Numbered from the stretch's first letter, positions 41,411-51,820 are shown. The stretch is DNA of 64,000 nt from Gammaproteobacteria bacterium (GCA_021647245.1 JAKIVC010000010.1:1-64000); one strand, 5' to 3'. Translations and numbers: made by a program. Notes: a model not told the origin generated them from the letters alone.

Positions 41411-42076
41411 ATGACAAGCATGAATCAAGAGCAAGCCCGTTTCAATATGGTAGAACAACAGGTCCGCACTTGGGACGTACTGAATGCAAGGGTGCTGGAT
41501 GTATTGCACGAAATCCCTCGCGAGCGATTTGTCCCCCATCCTTATATAGCCTTGGCCTACGCCGACACCGAGCTTGAGATCGGCCACAATCAGGTGATGG
41601 ATAAGCCCCTTATCAGTGCGCGTTTGCTGCAAGAGCTCAATATTCAGAAAGATGAGACCGTGCTGGAGATTGGCACCGGCTCCGGCTACCTGACGGCACT
41701 CTTGGCTCAGTTAGCCAAGCATGTCTACAGCATTGATAAAAATAGCCATTTCATCGAAAAAGCCAAAGTAGCACTCGCCTCACTTGATATTCAAAACATC
41801 ACCCTCTCAACGACCGATGTCATCGAGCAGACCATTGAAAGTGGACCTTTTGATGTCGTCGCTTGTACTGCCTCATTTCCTGATCAGGTACCACAAACCG
41901 TACTCGAAAACATCAAAGTAGGTGGCCGCATGTTTGCCGTTATCGGCCAGTCACCCCCCATGGAAGCGACACTCATCACACGTACCAGCAATACCACATG
42001 GGATCAAAAAGCGCTCTTCGAGACTGAAACGGCAACCATTGAAGGGGTCAAAGCAACTGAAAAATTCATCTTGTAA
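41411..42076 (+). CDS. pcm: Protein-L-isoaspartate O-methyltransferase family protein
   Basis: This is an SAM-dependent methyltransferase of the PCMT family that repairs isoaspartyl damage. ATG 41411 follows GGGG and yields 221 residues; the frame to 41387 is open upstream. SAM motif I VLEIGTGSGYLTALLA is near 76-91, with family segments QQVRTWDVLN near 14-23 and ERFVPHPYIALAYAD near 35-49. It lies just before tolC, a combination common in gammaproteobacteria. The exact substrate of this subgroup (shorter C-terminus) is not certain. Confidence 0.85.
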   Translation: MTSMNQEQARFNMVEQQVRTWDVLNARVLDVLHEIPRERFVPHPYIALAYADTELEIGHNQVMDKPLISARLLQELNIQKDETVLEIGTGSGYLTALLAQLAKHVYSIDKNSHFIEKAKVALASLDIQNITLSTTDVIEQTIESGPFDVVACTASFPDQVPQTVLENIKVGGRMFAVIGQSPPMEATLITRTSNTTWDQKALFETETATIEGVKATEKFIL

Positions 42077-42209
42077 AAAATCAATATTAGAATAAACTAA
42101 TAATCGAGCTTTATCCAGAGCCTCACCGGGTGACATTCATCAGAGGGAGTTGTCGATTGACCGCGAGATGGTTCGCCACTAACATTTACCCAAATTCAGA
42201 GGTAATAAA

Positions 42210-43493
42210 ATGTCCCGATATTGGTTTTTACTGATTGCTTTACTCCTCCCCCTCTCCCTGCATGCCAGTGAAAACCTGCAACAGATATATCAGATTGCCA
42301 AGCAGGTAGACCCACTGTTCAAATCGGCCGAGGCTTCGCGGTTTGCCAGTCAGGAGATCGCGGTGCAGGCAAAGGCTGGATTTCGCCCGAACATCAGCTT
42401 CAGCGCCAACACGGGTAAAGATTGGCGTGAAAGCCCGGGGCGTGACATCATCAGCAAGGGGTACGCACTTAATCTAAATCAGCCCCTCTACCACCGTAAT
42501 ACCTATGTCGCCAATAACCAGGCAAAAGCCGAAATGGTGCTGGCTGGAGCCAACTTTTCAGCGGCTCAACAGGCGTTGATCCTCCGTGTGGCGAGTACCT
42601 ATTTCGATACCTTGGCAGCGCAAGATAACCTTCAATTTGCCCAAGCAGAGAAGGCCGCCATTGAGCGACAGCTGGAGCAGACCAAGCAGCGTTTTGATGT
42701 AGGGCTGATTGCGATTACCGATGTACACGAATCACAGGCGGCTTTCGATACCGTAACCGCCACGGAAATTGTAGCCGAAAATCGTTTAGCCATCGCACGC
42801 ATTGCCCTGCAAGAGATCATCAACCAGCCTGTAGATCTCATTACCCCACTCGCCGACAACATACCGCTCCAGCGACCACAGCCCGATGATCCAGCTCACT
42901 GGCTAACACTGGCTGAAAAGAACAACAAAGAACTGGCGGCGCTGATGCAAACACTGTCTATCAGCAAGCAGAGCGTTGAAATGGCACGCTCCGGTCACTA
43001 CCCCACCCTCGACCTAAATGCTAGCCACCGCTACTCAGATGACAGCTTCAGCTCTTTTGTGGGCAACACCTCAACCAGCATCTCACTGCAACTGAACGTG
43101 CCGCTCTATCAAGGCGGCGGCACTCAGTCAAAAGTGCGCCAGGCGCTGCATCAACTCACTGCCGTAAAAGAGCAGTATGAGCAGAAACGCCGTGCGGTAG
43201 AACGCCAGGTGCGCAGCGTATTTCTGGAGGTCACCGCCGCCATCAGCCAAGTAAGCGCGCTTCAGCAAGCGCTTATCTCAAGCCAGAGCGCTCTTGAAGC
43301 CAGTGAAGCCGGCCTGGAGGTGGGTACCCGCACCACTGTCGACGTTTTAAATGCCCGCCGCGAGCTCTTCCGCGCAAAAAGTAACCTATCACAAGCCAAA
43401 TACGGTTTTATCATCAGCACGCTAACACTGAAACAAGCCGCAGGCGTACTCAATGAAGAGGATATCCAGACCGTCAATCGCTGGTTGCGTTAA
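42210..43493 (+). CDS. tolC: TolC-family outer-membrane efflux channel
   Basis: TolC forms the trimeric outer-membrane and periplasmic exit duct for efflux pumps and type I secretion. The 427 residues have a signal peptide (about 1-19, ending LHA), two OEP repeats (about 25-210 and 225-420) rich in alpha-helical heptads, with the barrel strands around DITSKGYALNLNQPLY and ISLQLNVPLYQGGG. No inner-membrane pump gene is adjacent. Confidence 0.92.
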   Translation: MSRYWFLLIALLLPLSLHASENLQQIYQIAKQVDPLFKSAEASRFASQEIAVQAKAGFRPNISFSANTGKDWRESPGRDIISKGYALNLNQPLYHRNTYVANNQAKAEMVLAGANFSAAQQALILRVASTYFDTLAAQDNLQFAQAEKAAIERQLEQTKQRFDVGLIAITDVHESQAAFDTVTATEIVAENRLAIARIALQEIINQPVDLITPLADNIPLQRPQPDDPAHWLTLAEKNNKELAALMQTLSISKQSVEMARSGHYPTLDLNASHRYSDDSFSSFVGNTSTSISLQLNVPLYQGGGTQSKVRQALHQLTAVKEQYEQKRRAVERQVRSVFLEVTAAISQVSALQQALISSQSALEASEAGLEVGTRTTVDVLNARRELFRAKSNLSQAKYGFIISTLTLKQAAGVLNEEDIQTVNRWLR

Positions 43494-43498
43494 CCCGA

Positions 43499-43909
43499 TT
43501 ATGGCCAATAGGTTTCGACGCGATGACCATTGCGCACATCGAAGTGTAGCCATGAGACGCCCAGCTCGACACTCTGGATATACTGGTAAACCGGCTCATC
43601 CAATCGCGTTAGAATATCCTCACGCACTTCATCCACCGTCACCGCACCAAAAAGGCAGTCGGCAGCACGCCCAAAACTGTGCTGACTATAGCGGCTATAA
43701 AACGGGCTATCAGGCGTTCGCAAACCACTCCACTCCCGCTCACCACCCCAGAACCAATTATTCACCGTGACCGGACCATAGCGCTTGCGAAGCCGATCAA
43801 GCGTTACCAAAAGACGCTCATCCAGCAACGCCCACCCCTTCTCTCCACGCTGCTGATACACGACCCTTGGCAGCAGTTCGTGAAGTGCAAAATGTTGACA
43901 CTGATACAT
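43499..43909 (-). CDS. Small M15-type D-Ala-D-Ala peptidase-like protein
   Basis: ATG 43909 is chosen (GGAGG nine bases upstream); the frame from 43930 lacks one. The 136-residue product contains YSQHSFGRAADCL near 72-84 and WLHFDVR near 122-128, corresponding to the zinc-binding H-x6-D and H-x-D pattern of peptidase M15 / YcbK-like domains. There is no signal peptide, so a cytosolic or phage-derived role is possible. It is convergent with tolC, their 3' ends 5 bp apart. Confidence 0.7.
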   Translation of the reverse strand: MYQCQHFALHELLPRVVYQQRGEKGWALLDERLLVTLDRLRKRYGPVTVNNWFWGGEREWSGLRTPDSPFYSRYSQHSFGRAADCLFGAVTVDEVREDILTRLDEPVYQYIQSVELGVSWLHFDVRNGHRVETYWP

Positions 43910-44021
43910 CGCAATACGCCTCCATGACATTTAGCCTGAATGATACTCTAACCCTCCATTTCAAGTCGCCGTAAAAAAGAGGTAGACTGGTCTAAAATTC
44001 GTATCACACAGGTATCACTCC

Positions 44022-45524
44022 TTGTCTCAAAAAAGCAACCCACCCGAGTTCATCGCCGCTATCGACCTAGGTTCCAATAGCTTTCATATGATTGTAGCGC
44101 GACTGCACAATGGTCAATTGATAGTCATCGATAAACTACGTGAAATGGTTCGCCTGGCTGAAGGTATTAGCTGCGAAGGTGAGTTAAGAGCAGATGTTGC
44201 ACAGCGGGCTATCGACTGCCTAAAGCGCTTTGGTCAACGGCTACACGACTTCCCCTCCGGTAGTGTACGTGCTGTGGGTACCAATACGTTGCGCAATGCC
44301 AGTCAAGCGGGAGATTTTATTTTGCGCGCTGAAGAGGCGCTTGGCCATCCGATTGATATTATCACCGGTGTCGAGGAGGCGCGCCTCATCTATCTGGGTG
44401 TTTCGCATGGTATCGCCGAAGATAGCAGCCAGCGATTGGTCATGGATATTGGTGGTGGTAGCACCGAGTTGATTGTGGGAAAAGCATTTGCCCCCCGTTA
44501 TATGGAAAGCCTGGAGATGGGCTGTGTATCCATCACCCAGCAGTTCTTCCCCGAGGGAAAAATCAATGAAAAACGTATCAATAAAGCACTGTTAGCCGCC
44601 AGCCTTGAGGTGGCCCCACACAAGAAAGTACTTAAACAGTTAGGTTGGAAGCAGGCCATTGGCGCATCAGGTACGATCCGCGCAACACGCGCCGTGTTGT
44701 TGGAAAATGGCTGGAGCCATGAAGGTATTCCGATCGAAGGGCTGCGCAGCTTGGTGGAAAAACTCGCCACATTCGAACAGATTGATGAAATCTCACTTCC
44801 CGGCCTCACCGCCGAGCGTGCACCGGTCTTTCTCGGCGGGGTGCTGGTACTGCTTGCCACTTTTGAAAAGCTGCATATAGAGCGCATGATCGTCTCCGAC
44901 TGCGCCTTGCGTGAGGGGCTGCTTCACGATCTGCAGGGGCGTATTGAACATGAAGATACCCGCGCCTACAGTGTCACTAATATGGTTGATCGCTATCACA
45001 TTGATCAGGAGCAGGCCAAGCGTGTCACGCAATCAGCGCTCTACATATTCAAACAACTCAGTGAAAGCTGGTCACTGGACAAAGCCAACCACCCTGACTG
45101 GATTAACTGGGCCGCCCAGCTCCATGAGATTGGCCTCGACATCGCACATAAACACTACCACCTGCACGGTGCCTATATCATTGAGCACTCAGATCTGGCG
45201 GGGTTCAGCCAGCAAGAGCAACGTAAACTGGCACTACTGATCCGCCTGCATCGCCGCAAATTCCAACCCTCGCTGATCACAAAACTACCCCAGCGCTGGC
45301 AAAAAAGCACCGCTCAGATGGCGATTATTTTACGTCTCGCCTTCATTCTTAACCGCAGCCGCAACAGCGAGCCTGCAGCCGACTTCACACTCAAGGGTAA
45401 AGAGAACAGCCTGCACATCAGCTTCCCAAAAAAGTGGCTTGAGCAACACCCGCTTACCCAGGCAGATCTGGAGCAAGAGGCGCTCTATTTGGACAAAACA
45501 GGATTCACGTTAGAGTACCAATAG
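44022..45524 (+). CDS. ppx: Exopolyphosphatase / guanosine pentaphosphatase
   Basis: PPX releases phosphate from polyphosphate chains. The frame begins at TTG 44022 with no convincing ribosome site, so the start is uncertain. The 500-residue product has the ASKHA fold: AIDLGSNSFHMIVARL near 13-28, DIGGGSTELIVG near 142-153, GASGTIRATRAVL near 214-226, and the C-terminal HD-like helical domain (about 320-495). It faces ppk1 convergently with a 14-bp gap, so the enzymes for making and degrading polyphosphate share one locus. Confidence 0.94.
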   Translation: MSQKSNPPEFIAAIDLGSNSFHMIVARLHNGQLIVIDKLREMVRLAEGISCEGELRADVAQRAIDCLKRFGQRLHDFPSGSVRAVGTNTLRNASQAGDFILRAEEALGHPIDIITGVEEARLIYLGVSHGIAEDSSQRLVMDIGGGSTELIVGKAFAPRYMESLEMGCVSITQQFFPEGKINEKRINKALLAASLEVAPHKKVLKQLGWKQAIGASGTIRATRAVLLENGWSHEGIPIEGLRSLVEKLATFEQIDEISLPGLTAERAPVFLGGVLVLLATFEKLHIERMIVSDCALREGLLHDLQGRIEHEDTRAYSVTNMVDRYHIDQEQAKRVTQSALYIFKQLSESWSLDKANHPDWINWAAQLHEIGLDIAHKHYHLHGAYIIEHSDLAGFSQQEQRKLALLIRLHRRKFQPSLITKLPQRWQKSTAQMAIILRLAFILNRSRNSEPAADFTLKGKENSLHISFPKKWLEQHPLTQADLEQEALYLDKTGFTLEYQ

Positions 45525-45538
45525 CCAGATCGAGTGAT

Positions 45539-47623
45539 CTACACCACATCCGCCTTCTTCTCCAGCAAACTCTGCTGAATAGAAAACGGCGACTCTCCTT
45601 TTGCAGGCTTGACCTTTTCATAGCTTGCATCACGCATCAGCCTCCATGCCTGCTGGTTATCCTTAAGGTAGCCATTAAGGTCTTTAATAATACGCTCTCT
45701 CAACGCTTTTGCTTCAATCGGAAAGCAGACTTCGACCCGCTGATAGAGATTACGCTCCATCCAATCGGCACTGGACGCAAACACTTCTGGAGTCGCGTTG
45801 TTCTCAAAATAGTGAACACGGGTATGCTCAAGAAAGCGGCCAATAATAGAGCGTACACTGATATTTTCTGAAACCCCGGGAATACCGGGGCGCAAGCGGC
45901 AGACACCGCGAATAATCAGGTCAATTTTCACCCCAGCAGCAGAAGCACGGTAGAGCGCCTTAATCACCTCCTCATCGGTCAGTGAGTTCATTTTTGCAAT
46001 AATCCGGCTCTGCTTACCCGCCAGTGCATTTTTCTCTTCACGTTCAATCTTTTCCAGAAGGGTCTTTTGTAGCGTAAAAGGTGCGTGAAGCAGTTTGTTC
46101 AACTTGGGTACCTTGCCAAGACTTGTTAACTGGTTAAAGACATTCACGACATCTTCCCCCACCTGTTTATTGGCACTAAATAGCCCATAATCGGTATAGA
46201 CCCGCGCCGTGCCCGGGTGGTAGTTTCCAGTACCCAGGTGGGTGTAATAACGCAGTCGCTTCCCCTCACGGCGAATCACCAGCATCATTTTAGCGTGGGT
46301 TTTATAGCCCACCACGCCATATACCACATGTGCGCCGGCCTTCTGCAGGCGTGTCGCCAACGTAACATTCGCCTCCTCATCAAAGCGTGCCCGCAGCTCA
46401 ACCACCACCGTCACCTCTTTACCCGCAAGCGCTGCCTTTACCAAGGCATCGGCAATTGTAGACTTTGCCCCCGTGCGATAAAGTGTCTGTTTAATCGCCA
46501 GCACTTGGGGGTCAACTGCCGCCTGACTCAACAGCTCAATCACCGGCAAAAATGAATCAAACGGCATATGCAGCAGCACATCACGCTTAGCGATCGTATT
46601 GAAAATATTATCTTTATTGCTGACCTGACTGGGAATACCCGGGGTAAATGGGGGGAAAGAGAGGTCAGGGCGGCTGATCAGGTCAAACACCTTTTGCAAG
46701 CGATTCAGATTAACCGGCCCATTGACCAGATAGATATCATCTTCGCTGAGTTGAAACTGCTCCTGTAGAAAGGTCACCATCTCCGGGGGGCAGTTATCGG
46801 CAATCTCGATTCGCACCTCATCACCGTATTGGCGCAAAGCCAGCTCACCTTCAATTGCCCGCTTCAGATCAAGCATCTCCTCTTCATCCACAAACAGGTC
46901 TGAGTTACGTGTTACCCGAAACTGGTAACTTCCCTGCACATTCATGCCATGAAACAGCTCATCCATGTAAGCGTGAATAACCGAAGAGAGAAACACAAAG
47001 TCGTGTTCACCACTTTCGGTCTCATCGGCAGGCAGTTGAATAACCCGTGGTACCGAACGAGGAGCCTGCAATACCGCCAGGCCACTATTGCGCCCAAAAG
47101 CATCCTTACCAGTAAGCGAGACAATAAAACAGAGGCTCTTGTTCACCACCTTGGGGAAGGGGTGAGCCGAATCGAGTCCCATCGGGCTCAACACCGGCTG
47201 CAGCTCCTCATGGAAGTAGCGCTTCAACCAACTCGCCTGGGAAGCATTCCATTCGGTACGGCGAATGAAGTTAATCTGCTGCTCTTTAAGTGCCGGAAGC
47301 AGCTCTTCATTCAGCACCCGGTACTGCTCATCAACAAACGCATGGCTGCGTATTGCCAACTCTGAGAGCACCTCGTTTGCCAACATATTATCCGGGCCAC
47401 GACGCACCGAACGAGCCGCCTCTTTCTCTTTTAGGCCCGCCACCCGCACCTCAAAAAACTCATCCAGGTTGGTGCAGGAGATCGTTAAAAAACGTAATCG
47501 CTCTAACAACGGGATAGTGGAATCTTTTGCCTGGGCCAGCACCCGGCGATTAAACTCCAGCAGACTGAACTCCCGGTTAATATAGTATTCAGGATTTTTC
47601 AGATCAATTTCACTCATTACCAC
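45539..47623 (-). CDS. ppk1: Polyphosphate kinase 1
   Basis: PPK1 polymerises the gamma phosphate of ATP into polyphosphate and works in reverse. The 694 residues follow the four-domain layout with the autophosphorylated His in GYKTHAKMMLVIR (near 429-441) and the second His region YYTHLGTGNYHP (near 449-460). The N-terminal RELSLLEFNRRVLAQ-like opening is REFSLLEFNRRVLAQ. Polyphosphate in sulfur oxidisers can serve as an energy store. Confidence 0.97.
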   Translation of the reverse strand: MVMSEIDLKNPEYYINREFSLLEFNRRVLAQAKDSTIPLLERLRFLTISCTNLDEFFEVRVAGLKEKEAARSVRRGPDNMLANEVLSELAIRSHAFVDEQYRVLNEELLPALKEQQINFIRRTEWNASQASWLKRYFHEELQPVLSPMGLDSAHPFPKVVNKSLCFIVSLTGKDAFGRNSGLAVLQAPRSVPRVIQLPADETESGEHDFVFLSSVIHAYMDELFHGMNVQGSYQFRVTRNSDLFVDEEEMLDLKRAIEGELALRQYGDEVRIEIADNCPPEMVTFLQEQFQLSEDDIYLVNGPVNLNRLQKVFDLISRPDLSFPPFTPGIPSQVSNKDNIFNTIAKRDVLLHMPFDSFLPVIELLSQAAVDPQVLAIKQTLYRTGAKSTIADALVKAALAGKEVTVVVELRARFDEEANVTLATRLQKAGAHVVYGVVGYKTHAKMMLVIRREGKRLRYYTHLGTGNYHPGTARVYTDYGLFSANKQVGEDVVNVFNQLTSLGKVPKLNKLLHAPFTLQKTLLEKIEREEKNALAGKQSRIIAKMNSLTDEEVIKALYRASAAGVKIDLIIRGVCRLRPGIPGVSENISVRSIIGRFLEHTRVHYFENNATPEVFASSADWMERNLYQRVEVCFPIEAKALRERIIKDLNGYLKDNQQAWRLMRDASYEKVKPAKGESPFSIQQSLLEKKADVV

Positions 47624-47629
47624 AACCTC

Positions 47630-49549
47630 CTAGACCGCCTCCTGCGCCACTAACTCCAGTGCTTCACACACCGCCATCCACTCTGTTTCGGTCTGTTCGC
47701 ACTGCAACTTCAGGGCACTTTGCAGCAATAGCTGCTCTTTTAGTCGCTCTTTTTCGCCATCCTGATAAATTCCAGCATCCGCCAATTGGGCTTCAACCTC
47801 CCCAAGCGCAATACTCTGCTGCTCAAGCTGCTGCTCAAGTTTTTTGATTTTACGGTTCAGTGGTTGTAGTCGCTTACGCTGTTCTGCCTCCTGCTGACGA
47901 CGTGCCTTTTTGCTTTGAGCCAGGCCTTCGTCCTCTCCCACGGGTGCAGCTTTGGCCCGCTCCTCACTGCGTTGCTGCTGCAACCAGCGGGCATAATCAT
48001 CAAGATCACCATCAAACGGAACCACCTTACCGTGCGCCACCAACAGCAGCCGGTCACAGGCACTGCGTAACATATGACGATCATGAGACACCATCACCAC
48101 CGCTCCCACATAATCCTGTATGGCAAGGCTTAAGGCGGTGCGCATCTCCAGATCCAGGTGGTTGGTTGGCTCATCCAGCAAAAGTAAATTGGGACGCTGG
48201 TAAACCAGCATCGCTAACACCAGACGCGCTTTTTCACCCCCCGAGAAGACGGCCACTAGGTCGTTAACACGATCACCCAGAAAACCGAAGCTACCCAGAT
48301 AATCCCGCGCCTCCTGTTCACCCAACGGCTTACCGAGCTTTTTGGCAACTTGCTGGATATGCAACAGTGGGCTCTCTTCAGGGTGTAGTTGTTCCAATTG
48401 ATGCTGGGCAAAATAGCCAATCCGCAAATCATTGGCAGGCTGAAACTCACCCGCCAACAGTGGCAACTCACCCGCCAGTAGTTTAATCAGTGTCGACTTA
48501 CCTGCACCATTCGCCCCCAGCAAGCCAATGGTATCGCCATGATTAATGGTCAACCCCACATCACCGATTAACGGTGTTTCACCATAACCAACAGCCGCCG
48601 CTTCTAACGTCAGCAGAGGGTTTGGCAGCTTCTCTGGTGGGAAAAATTTAAACGTAAAAGGTGAGTCAACATGTGCTTGGGCAATCAACTCCATACGCTC
48701 AAGCGTCTTCAAGCGACTCTGCGCCTGCTTGGCCTTGGATGCCTTGGCGCGAAAACGGTCGACAAAGCTGCGCACATGGGCGATTTCGCGCTGCTGTCGC
48801 TCATAAGCGGATTGTTGTTGGGTCAGCTGCTCAGCACGATATTGTTCGAATGAGCTGAAGTTGCCGTTATAGAACGTCACGCCCTGACGCTCCAGGTGGG
48901 CAACATGGTTTATAACGCTATCCAGAAAATCACGATCATGGGAGATCAACAGTAGTGTGCCACGGTAACCGGTCAGCCACTCCTGCAACCACATCACCGC
49001 ATCCAGATCCAAGTGATTGGTTGGCTCATCAAGCAGCAGGCAATCTGAGCGCGCCATCAGCGCCTGCGCCAAATTCAAACGCATACGCCAACCACCAGAA
49101 AAGCTCTGTACCGGGTTCTCTTCCTGCGCCACCGTAAAACCGAGCCCCTGCATCAAGCGCGCCGCACGCGAGCGAGCCGTATAACCATCAATAGCATCCA
49201 GTCGACCATGCAGTAGCGCCTGCTGATGACCGTCATCTGCCGCTTCGGCAGCCGCAAGCAGCGCCTGCACCTCACGCAACTCGTGGTCACCATCCATTAC
49301 CGCGTCAATCGCCGCCCTGGTCAGCGTTGGCGTCTCCTGTGCTACATGGGCCACCACCCAGCCACTGGGCATACTAAAATCGCCGGTATCGGCATGCAGA
49401 ACACCCCGCACCATGGCAAACAGACTGGATTTACCCGTACCATTAGCACCGGTAACACCCACCCGCTGGCCGGGGTGAATCATGAAAGAGACCCGTTCAA
49501 ACAGCAAACGGGGACCACGTCGTAAAGAGATATTTGAAAAATTCAGCAT
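47630..49549 (-). CDS. ABC-F ATPase of the YheS/Uup type
   Basis: This 639-residue cytosolic protein has two ABC cassettes and no membrane domain. First Walker A GANGTGKSS near 34-42 and signature FSGGWRMRLNLAQ near 149-161; second Walker A GANGAGKST near 342-350 and signature FSGGEKARLVLA near 430-441. The interdomain linker is about 235-300, and a Lys/Gln-rich coiled-coil tail runs from about 545 to 630. ABC-F proteins act on the ribosomal E site; the layout resembles YheS most. It precedes ppk1 by only 6 bp. Confidence 0.9.
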   Translation of the reverse strand: MLNFSNISLRRGPRLLFERVSFMIHPGQRVGVTGANGTGKSSLFAMVRGVLHADTGDFSMPSGWVVAHVAQETPTLTRAAIDAVMDGDHELREVQALLAAAEAADDGHQQALLHGRLDAIDGYTARSRAARLMQGLGFTVAQEENPVQSFSGGWRMRLNLAQALMARSDCLLLDEPTNHLDLDAVMWLQEWLTGYRGTLLLISHDRDFLDSVINHVAHLERQGVTFYNGNFSSFEQYRAEQLTQQQSAYERQQREIAHVRSFVDRFRAKASKAKQAQSRLKTLERMELIAQAHVDSPFTFKFFPPEKLPNPLLTLEAAAVGYGETPLIGDVGLTINHGDTIGLLGANGAGKSTLIKLLAGELPLLAGEFQPANDLRIGYFAQHQLEQLHPEESPLLHIQQVAKKLGKPLGEQEARDYLGSFGFLGDRVNDLVAVFSGGEKARLVLAMLVYQRPNLLLLDEPTNHLDLEMRTALSLAIQDYVGAVVMVSHDRHMLRSACDRLLLVAHGKVVPFDGDLDDYARWLQQQRSEERAKAAPVGEDEGLAQSKKARRQQEAEQRKRLQPLNRKIKKLEQQLEQQSIALGEVEAQLADAGIYQDGEKERLKEQLLLQSALKLQCEQTETEWMAVCEALELVAQEAV

Positions 49550-49601
49550 AAACCAGAGTTTAACCCGAATAGTTCATGAATTATGCACAATCTTACTTGT
49601 T

Positions 49602-49615
49602 CTATTGATTCCACA
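49602..49615. repeat. CTATTGATTCCACA motif, copy 2
   Basis: This 14-mer occurs here, 41236-41249 and 50871-50884, with a near-copy CTCTTGATTCCACA at 61438-61451. On the minus strand (TGTGGAATCAATAG) it lies upstream of the leftward ABC-F gene. Confidence 0.55.
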
Positions 49616-49753
49616 GGGTATATTTTCTCTATCGCTCACCATCATGAATACAGAGCCACTTCACAAACTCACCTGTAACATCAATATGTTATGTGATATG
49701 CGAATTAATGAAGTGCCCGGGTTAGCAGCCATAGTGGGGCATGCACTATCAGC

Positions 49754-50854
49754 TCAGGCACTCTCAAACACCGTCAATGCCTCTTCGACCATTACACTCG
49801 CCTCATCCACAGCAATCACCCACACTTCACTTGCGCTTTCTGGCAGGCTGATACAACGCTCACCCCCGCCTCTCTGCTCATTGGAGCTCACCTGCAAAGT
49901 GATACCCAGCCACGCCATTTCACTGATAATTTCAGCTCTCACCCGTGCACTGTTTTCACCCACACCACCGCCAATCAACACCCCATCCACGCCCCCCAGC
50001 ACAGCCAGATAAGCACCGATGTATTTACGGATGCGGTAGCAGTAAAGATCAACCGCTAACTGTGCATCCGGGCTATTCGATGCCAGTAATTCGCGCATAT
50101 CACCGCTGCAACCTGATACCCCTAACAGGCCACTCTCTTCAGACAATAGCTGCTCAACTGCCCGCACATCCAAGCCCGCCTCACGCTGCAAAAACAGTAC
50201 AACCCCCGGATCAAGATCCCCCGAACGGGTTGCCATCACCAAGCCCTCAAGCGGTGAAAAGCCCATAGAGGTATCAACCACCCGCCCATCTCTAATCGCT
50301 GTGATAGAGCAACCAGAACCTAACTGTATCGAGATGACCCGGCCGCCTCTCGTCAATGCAGGCTTGATTTCACACCAGCGCAACCACATCGCTCGGTGGG
50401 CAAGACCATGGAAACCATAGCGACGAATCCCATAACGCTCACTCAACTGGCGTGGCAATGCGTAGTGACGCGCCACATCCGGCAGAGATTGATAAAAACC
50501 GCTATCAAATAGAGCCACCTGAGGGATTTTTTCACCCAACAGCTCACGGCAAACCCTTATCCAACGTAAAGCGATAGGGTTATGCAGGGGTGCCAGCGGA
50601 ATCAGTCGTTCAATCTCTTTTTCTACCCGAGCATTAATCAGTGTCGGTGTCGTTAGTTCTGCACCGCCATGAACCACACGGTGCACCACCCGACCGATCT
50701 GAATAATATCAATCGAAGCTAAAAAGTCACTTAATCGTGAAGCTTCATTGTCATCATAGTGAGCCGCAGCCAGCCTCACCCGCTCCACGCCTGACTGCTC
50801 AAATAGATTCAAACGTAGTGAAGAGCTACCGGCATTTATGGTTAAAATCAGCAT
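49754..50854 (-). CDS. Acetate/propionate kinase family protein
   Basis: This 366-residue ASKHA kinase has INAGSSSLRLNLF near 5-17, VVHGGAELT near 60-68, FDSGFYQSLP near 115-124 (family usually FDTAFH), RYGFHGLAHRAM near 144-155, GGRVISIQLGSGCSI near 172-186, and a C-terminal VDEASVMVEEA near 351-361. It is shorter than standard AckA (about 400) and has Tyr at the usual His position in the FDTAFH loop. No pta gene is adjacent, so the partner reaction is unknown. Confidence 0.82.
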   Translation of the reverse strand: MLILTINAGSSSLRLNLFEQSGVERVRLAAAHYDDNEASRLSDFLASIDIIQIGRVVHRVVHGGAELTTPTLINARVEKEIERLIPLAPLHNPIALRWIRVCRELLGEKIPQVALFDSGFYQSLPDVARHYALPRQLSERYGIRRYGFHGLAHRAMWLRWCEIKPALTRGGRVISIQLGSGCSITAIRDGRVVDTSMGFSPLEGLVMATRSGDLDPGVVLFLQREAGLDVRAVEQLLSEESGLLGVSGCSGDMRELLASNSPDAQLAVDLYCYRIRKYIGAYLAVLGGVDGVLIGGGVGENSARVRAEIISEMAWLGITLQVSSNEQRGGGERCISLPESASEVWVIAVDEASVMVEEALTVFESA

Positions 50855-50870
50855 AAGGATTCAGGCTTGT

Positions 50871-50884
50871 CTATTGATTCCACA
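50871..50884. repeat. CTATTGATTCCACA motif, copy 3
   Basis: This is a third exact copy, 17 bp upstream of the leftward acetate-kinase-like start. On the minus strand it reads TGTGGAATCAATAG, continuing ACAAG as in copy 2. Confidence 0.55.
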
Positions 50885-50923
50885 GGAAACACCTGAGCCA
50901 GATCCCCTTGATCAAAAAACAGC

Positions 50924-51820
50924 TCAACGCATCGCTTTCAGGCTGGCAATCCGCTCTTCCAGTGGTGGGTGGGTCATAAACAACCTCTTCAAACCTGTCG
51001 CCAAGCCACCAGAGATACCGAATGCCGCCATCTGCTCTGGCAGTTGCGAGGGCTGCCCAGACTGCAACTGCAAACGCTCCAGTGCCGCGATCATTTTTTC
51101 ACGCCCCGCCAGCGCGGCCCCGCCATTATCGGCACGAAATTCACGCTGTCGGCTGAACCACATAACAATGGTGCTGGCCAAAATACCGAGAATAATTTCG
51201 GCAATAAATGAAGCGATAAAAAAACCAATTCCGTGACCATTTTCATTTTTCAAAATGACTCGATCAACAAAGTAACCGATGATCCGGGCAAAGAAGATAA
51301 CAAAGGTATTAACCACACCCTGAATCAGTGCGAGTGTAACCATGTCACCATTCGCCACATGACTCACCTCATGTGCCATAACGGCTTCAGCTTCATCACG
51401 ACTCATGTTATTGAGCAGGCCTGTGCTCACCGCTACCAGTGCTTTGTTGCGTGACATTCCCGTGGCAAAGGCATTCACTTCTGGTGAGTCGTATATCGCC
51501 ACCTCTGGCATACCGATGCCCGCTTGCTGTGCCTGACACGCAACGGTATCAACCAGCCATTTTTCCATCTCATTACTGGGCTGGGTGATCACCTGAGCAC
51601 CCGTGGCCCGTTTAGCCATCCACTTGGAGATAGCCAGGGAGATGAAGGAGCCACCAAAGCCAAACACCGCAGAGAAGATCAACAACGAATTCAGGTTGAG
51701 AGTGCCATTCTGAGCCAGGATGGAGTCGACACCGAGCAGGCGAAGCGTGATGCTCAAAATAAGAATAATAGCAAGGTTAGTTGCCAGAAATAACAATATG
51801 CGCTTCATTTTTAACTCCAA
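50924..51820 (-). CDS. htpX: Membrane zinc metalloprotease HtpX
   Basis: This M48 inner-membrane protease takes part in quality control of membrane proteins. The 298 residues have N-terminal TM helices (about 7-27 and 44-63), the zinc motif HEVSH in [16 protein letters not shown] near 146-161, two further hydrophobic segments (about 163-185 and 198-222), and the Glu ligand region [14 protein letters not shown] near 228-241. It is transcribed leftward between the unknown 581-residue gene and the acetate-kinase-like gene. Confidence 0.95.
   Translation of the reverse strand: MELKMKRILLFLATNLAIILILSITLRLLGVDSILAQNGTLNLNSLLIFSAVFGFGGSFISLAISKWMAKRATGAQVITQPSNEMEKWLVDTVACQAQQAGIGMPEVAIYDSPEVNAFATGMSRNKALVAVSTGLLNNMSRDEAEAVMAHEVSHVANGDMVTLALIQGVVNTFVIFFARIIGYFVDRVILKNENGHGIGFFIASFIAEIILGILASTIVMWFSRQREFRADNGGAALAGREKMIAALERLQLQSGQPSQLPEQMAAFGISGGLATGLKRLFMTHPPLEERIASLKAMR

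Noticed and set aside
49482-50012. 176-codon plus-strand frame antisense to the acetate-kinase-like gene
   Set aside because: It lies opposite two real genes and an intergenic motif; composition is that of an antisense frame.
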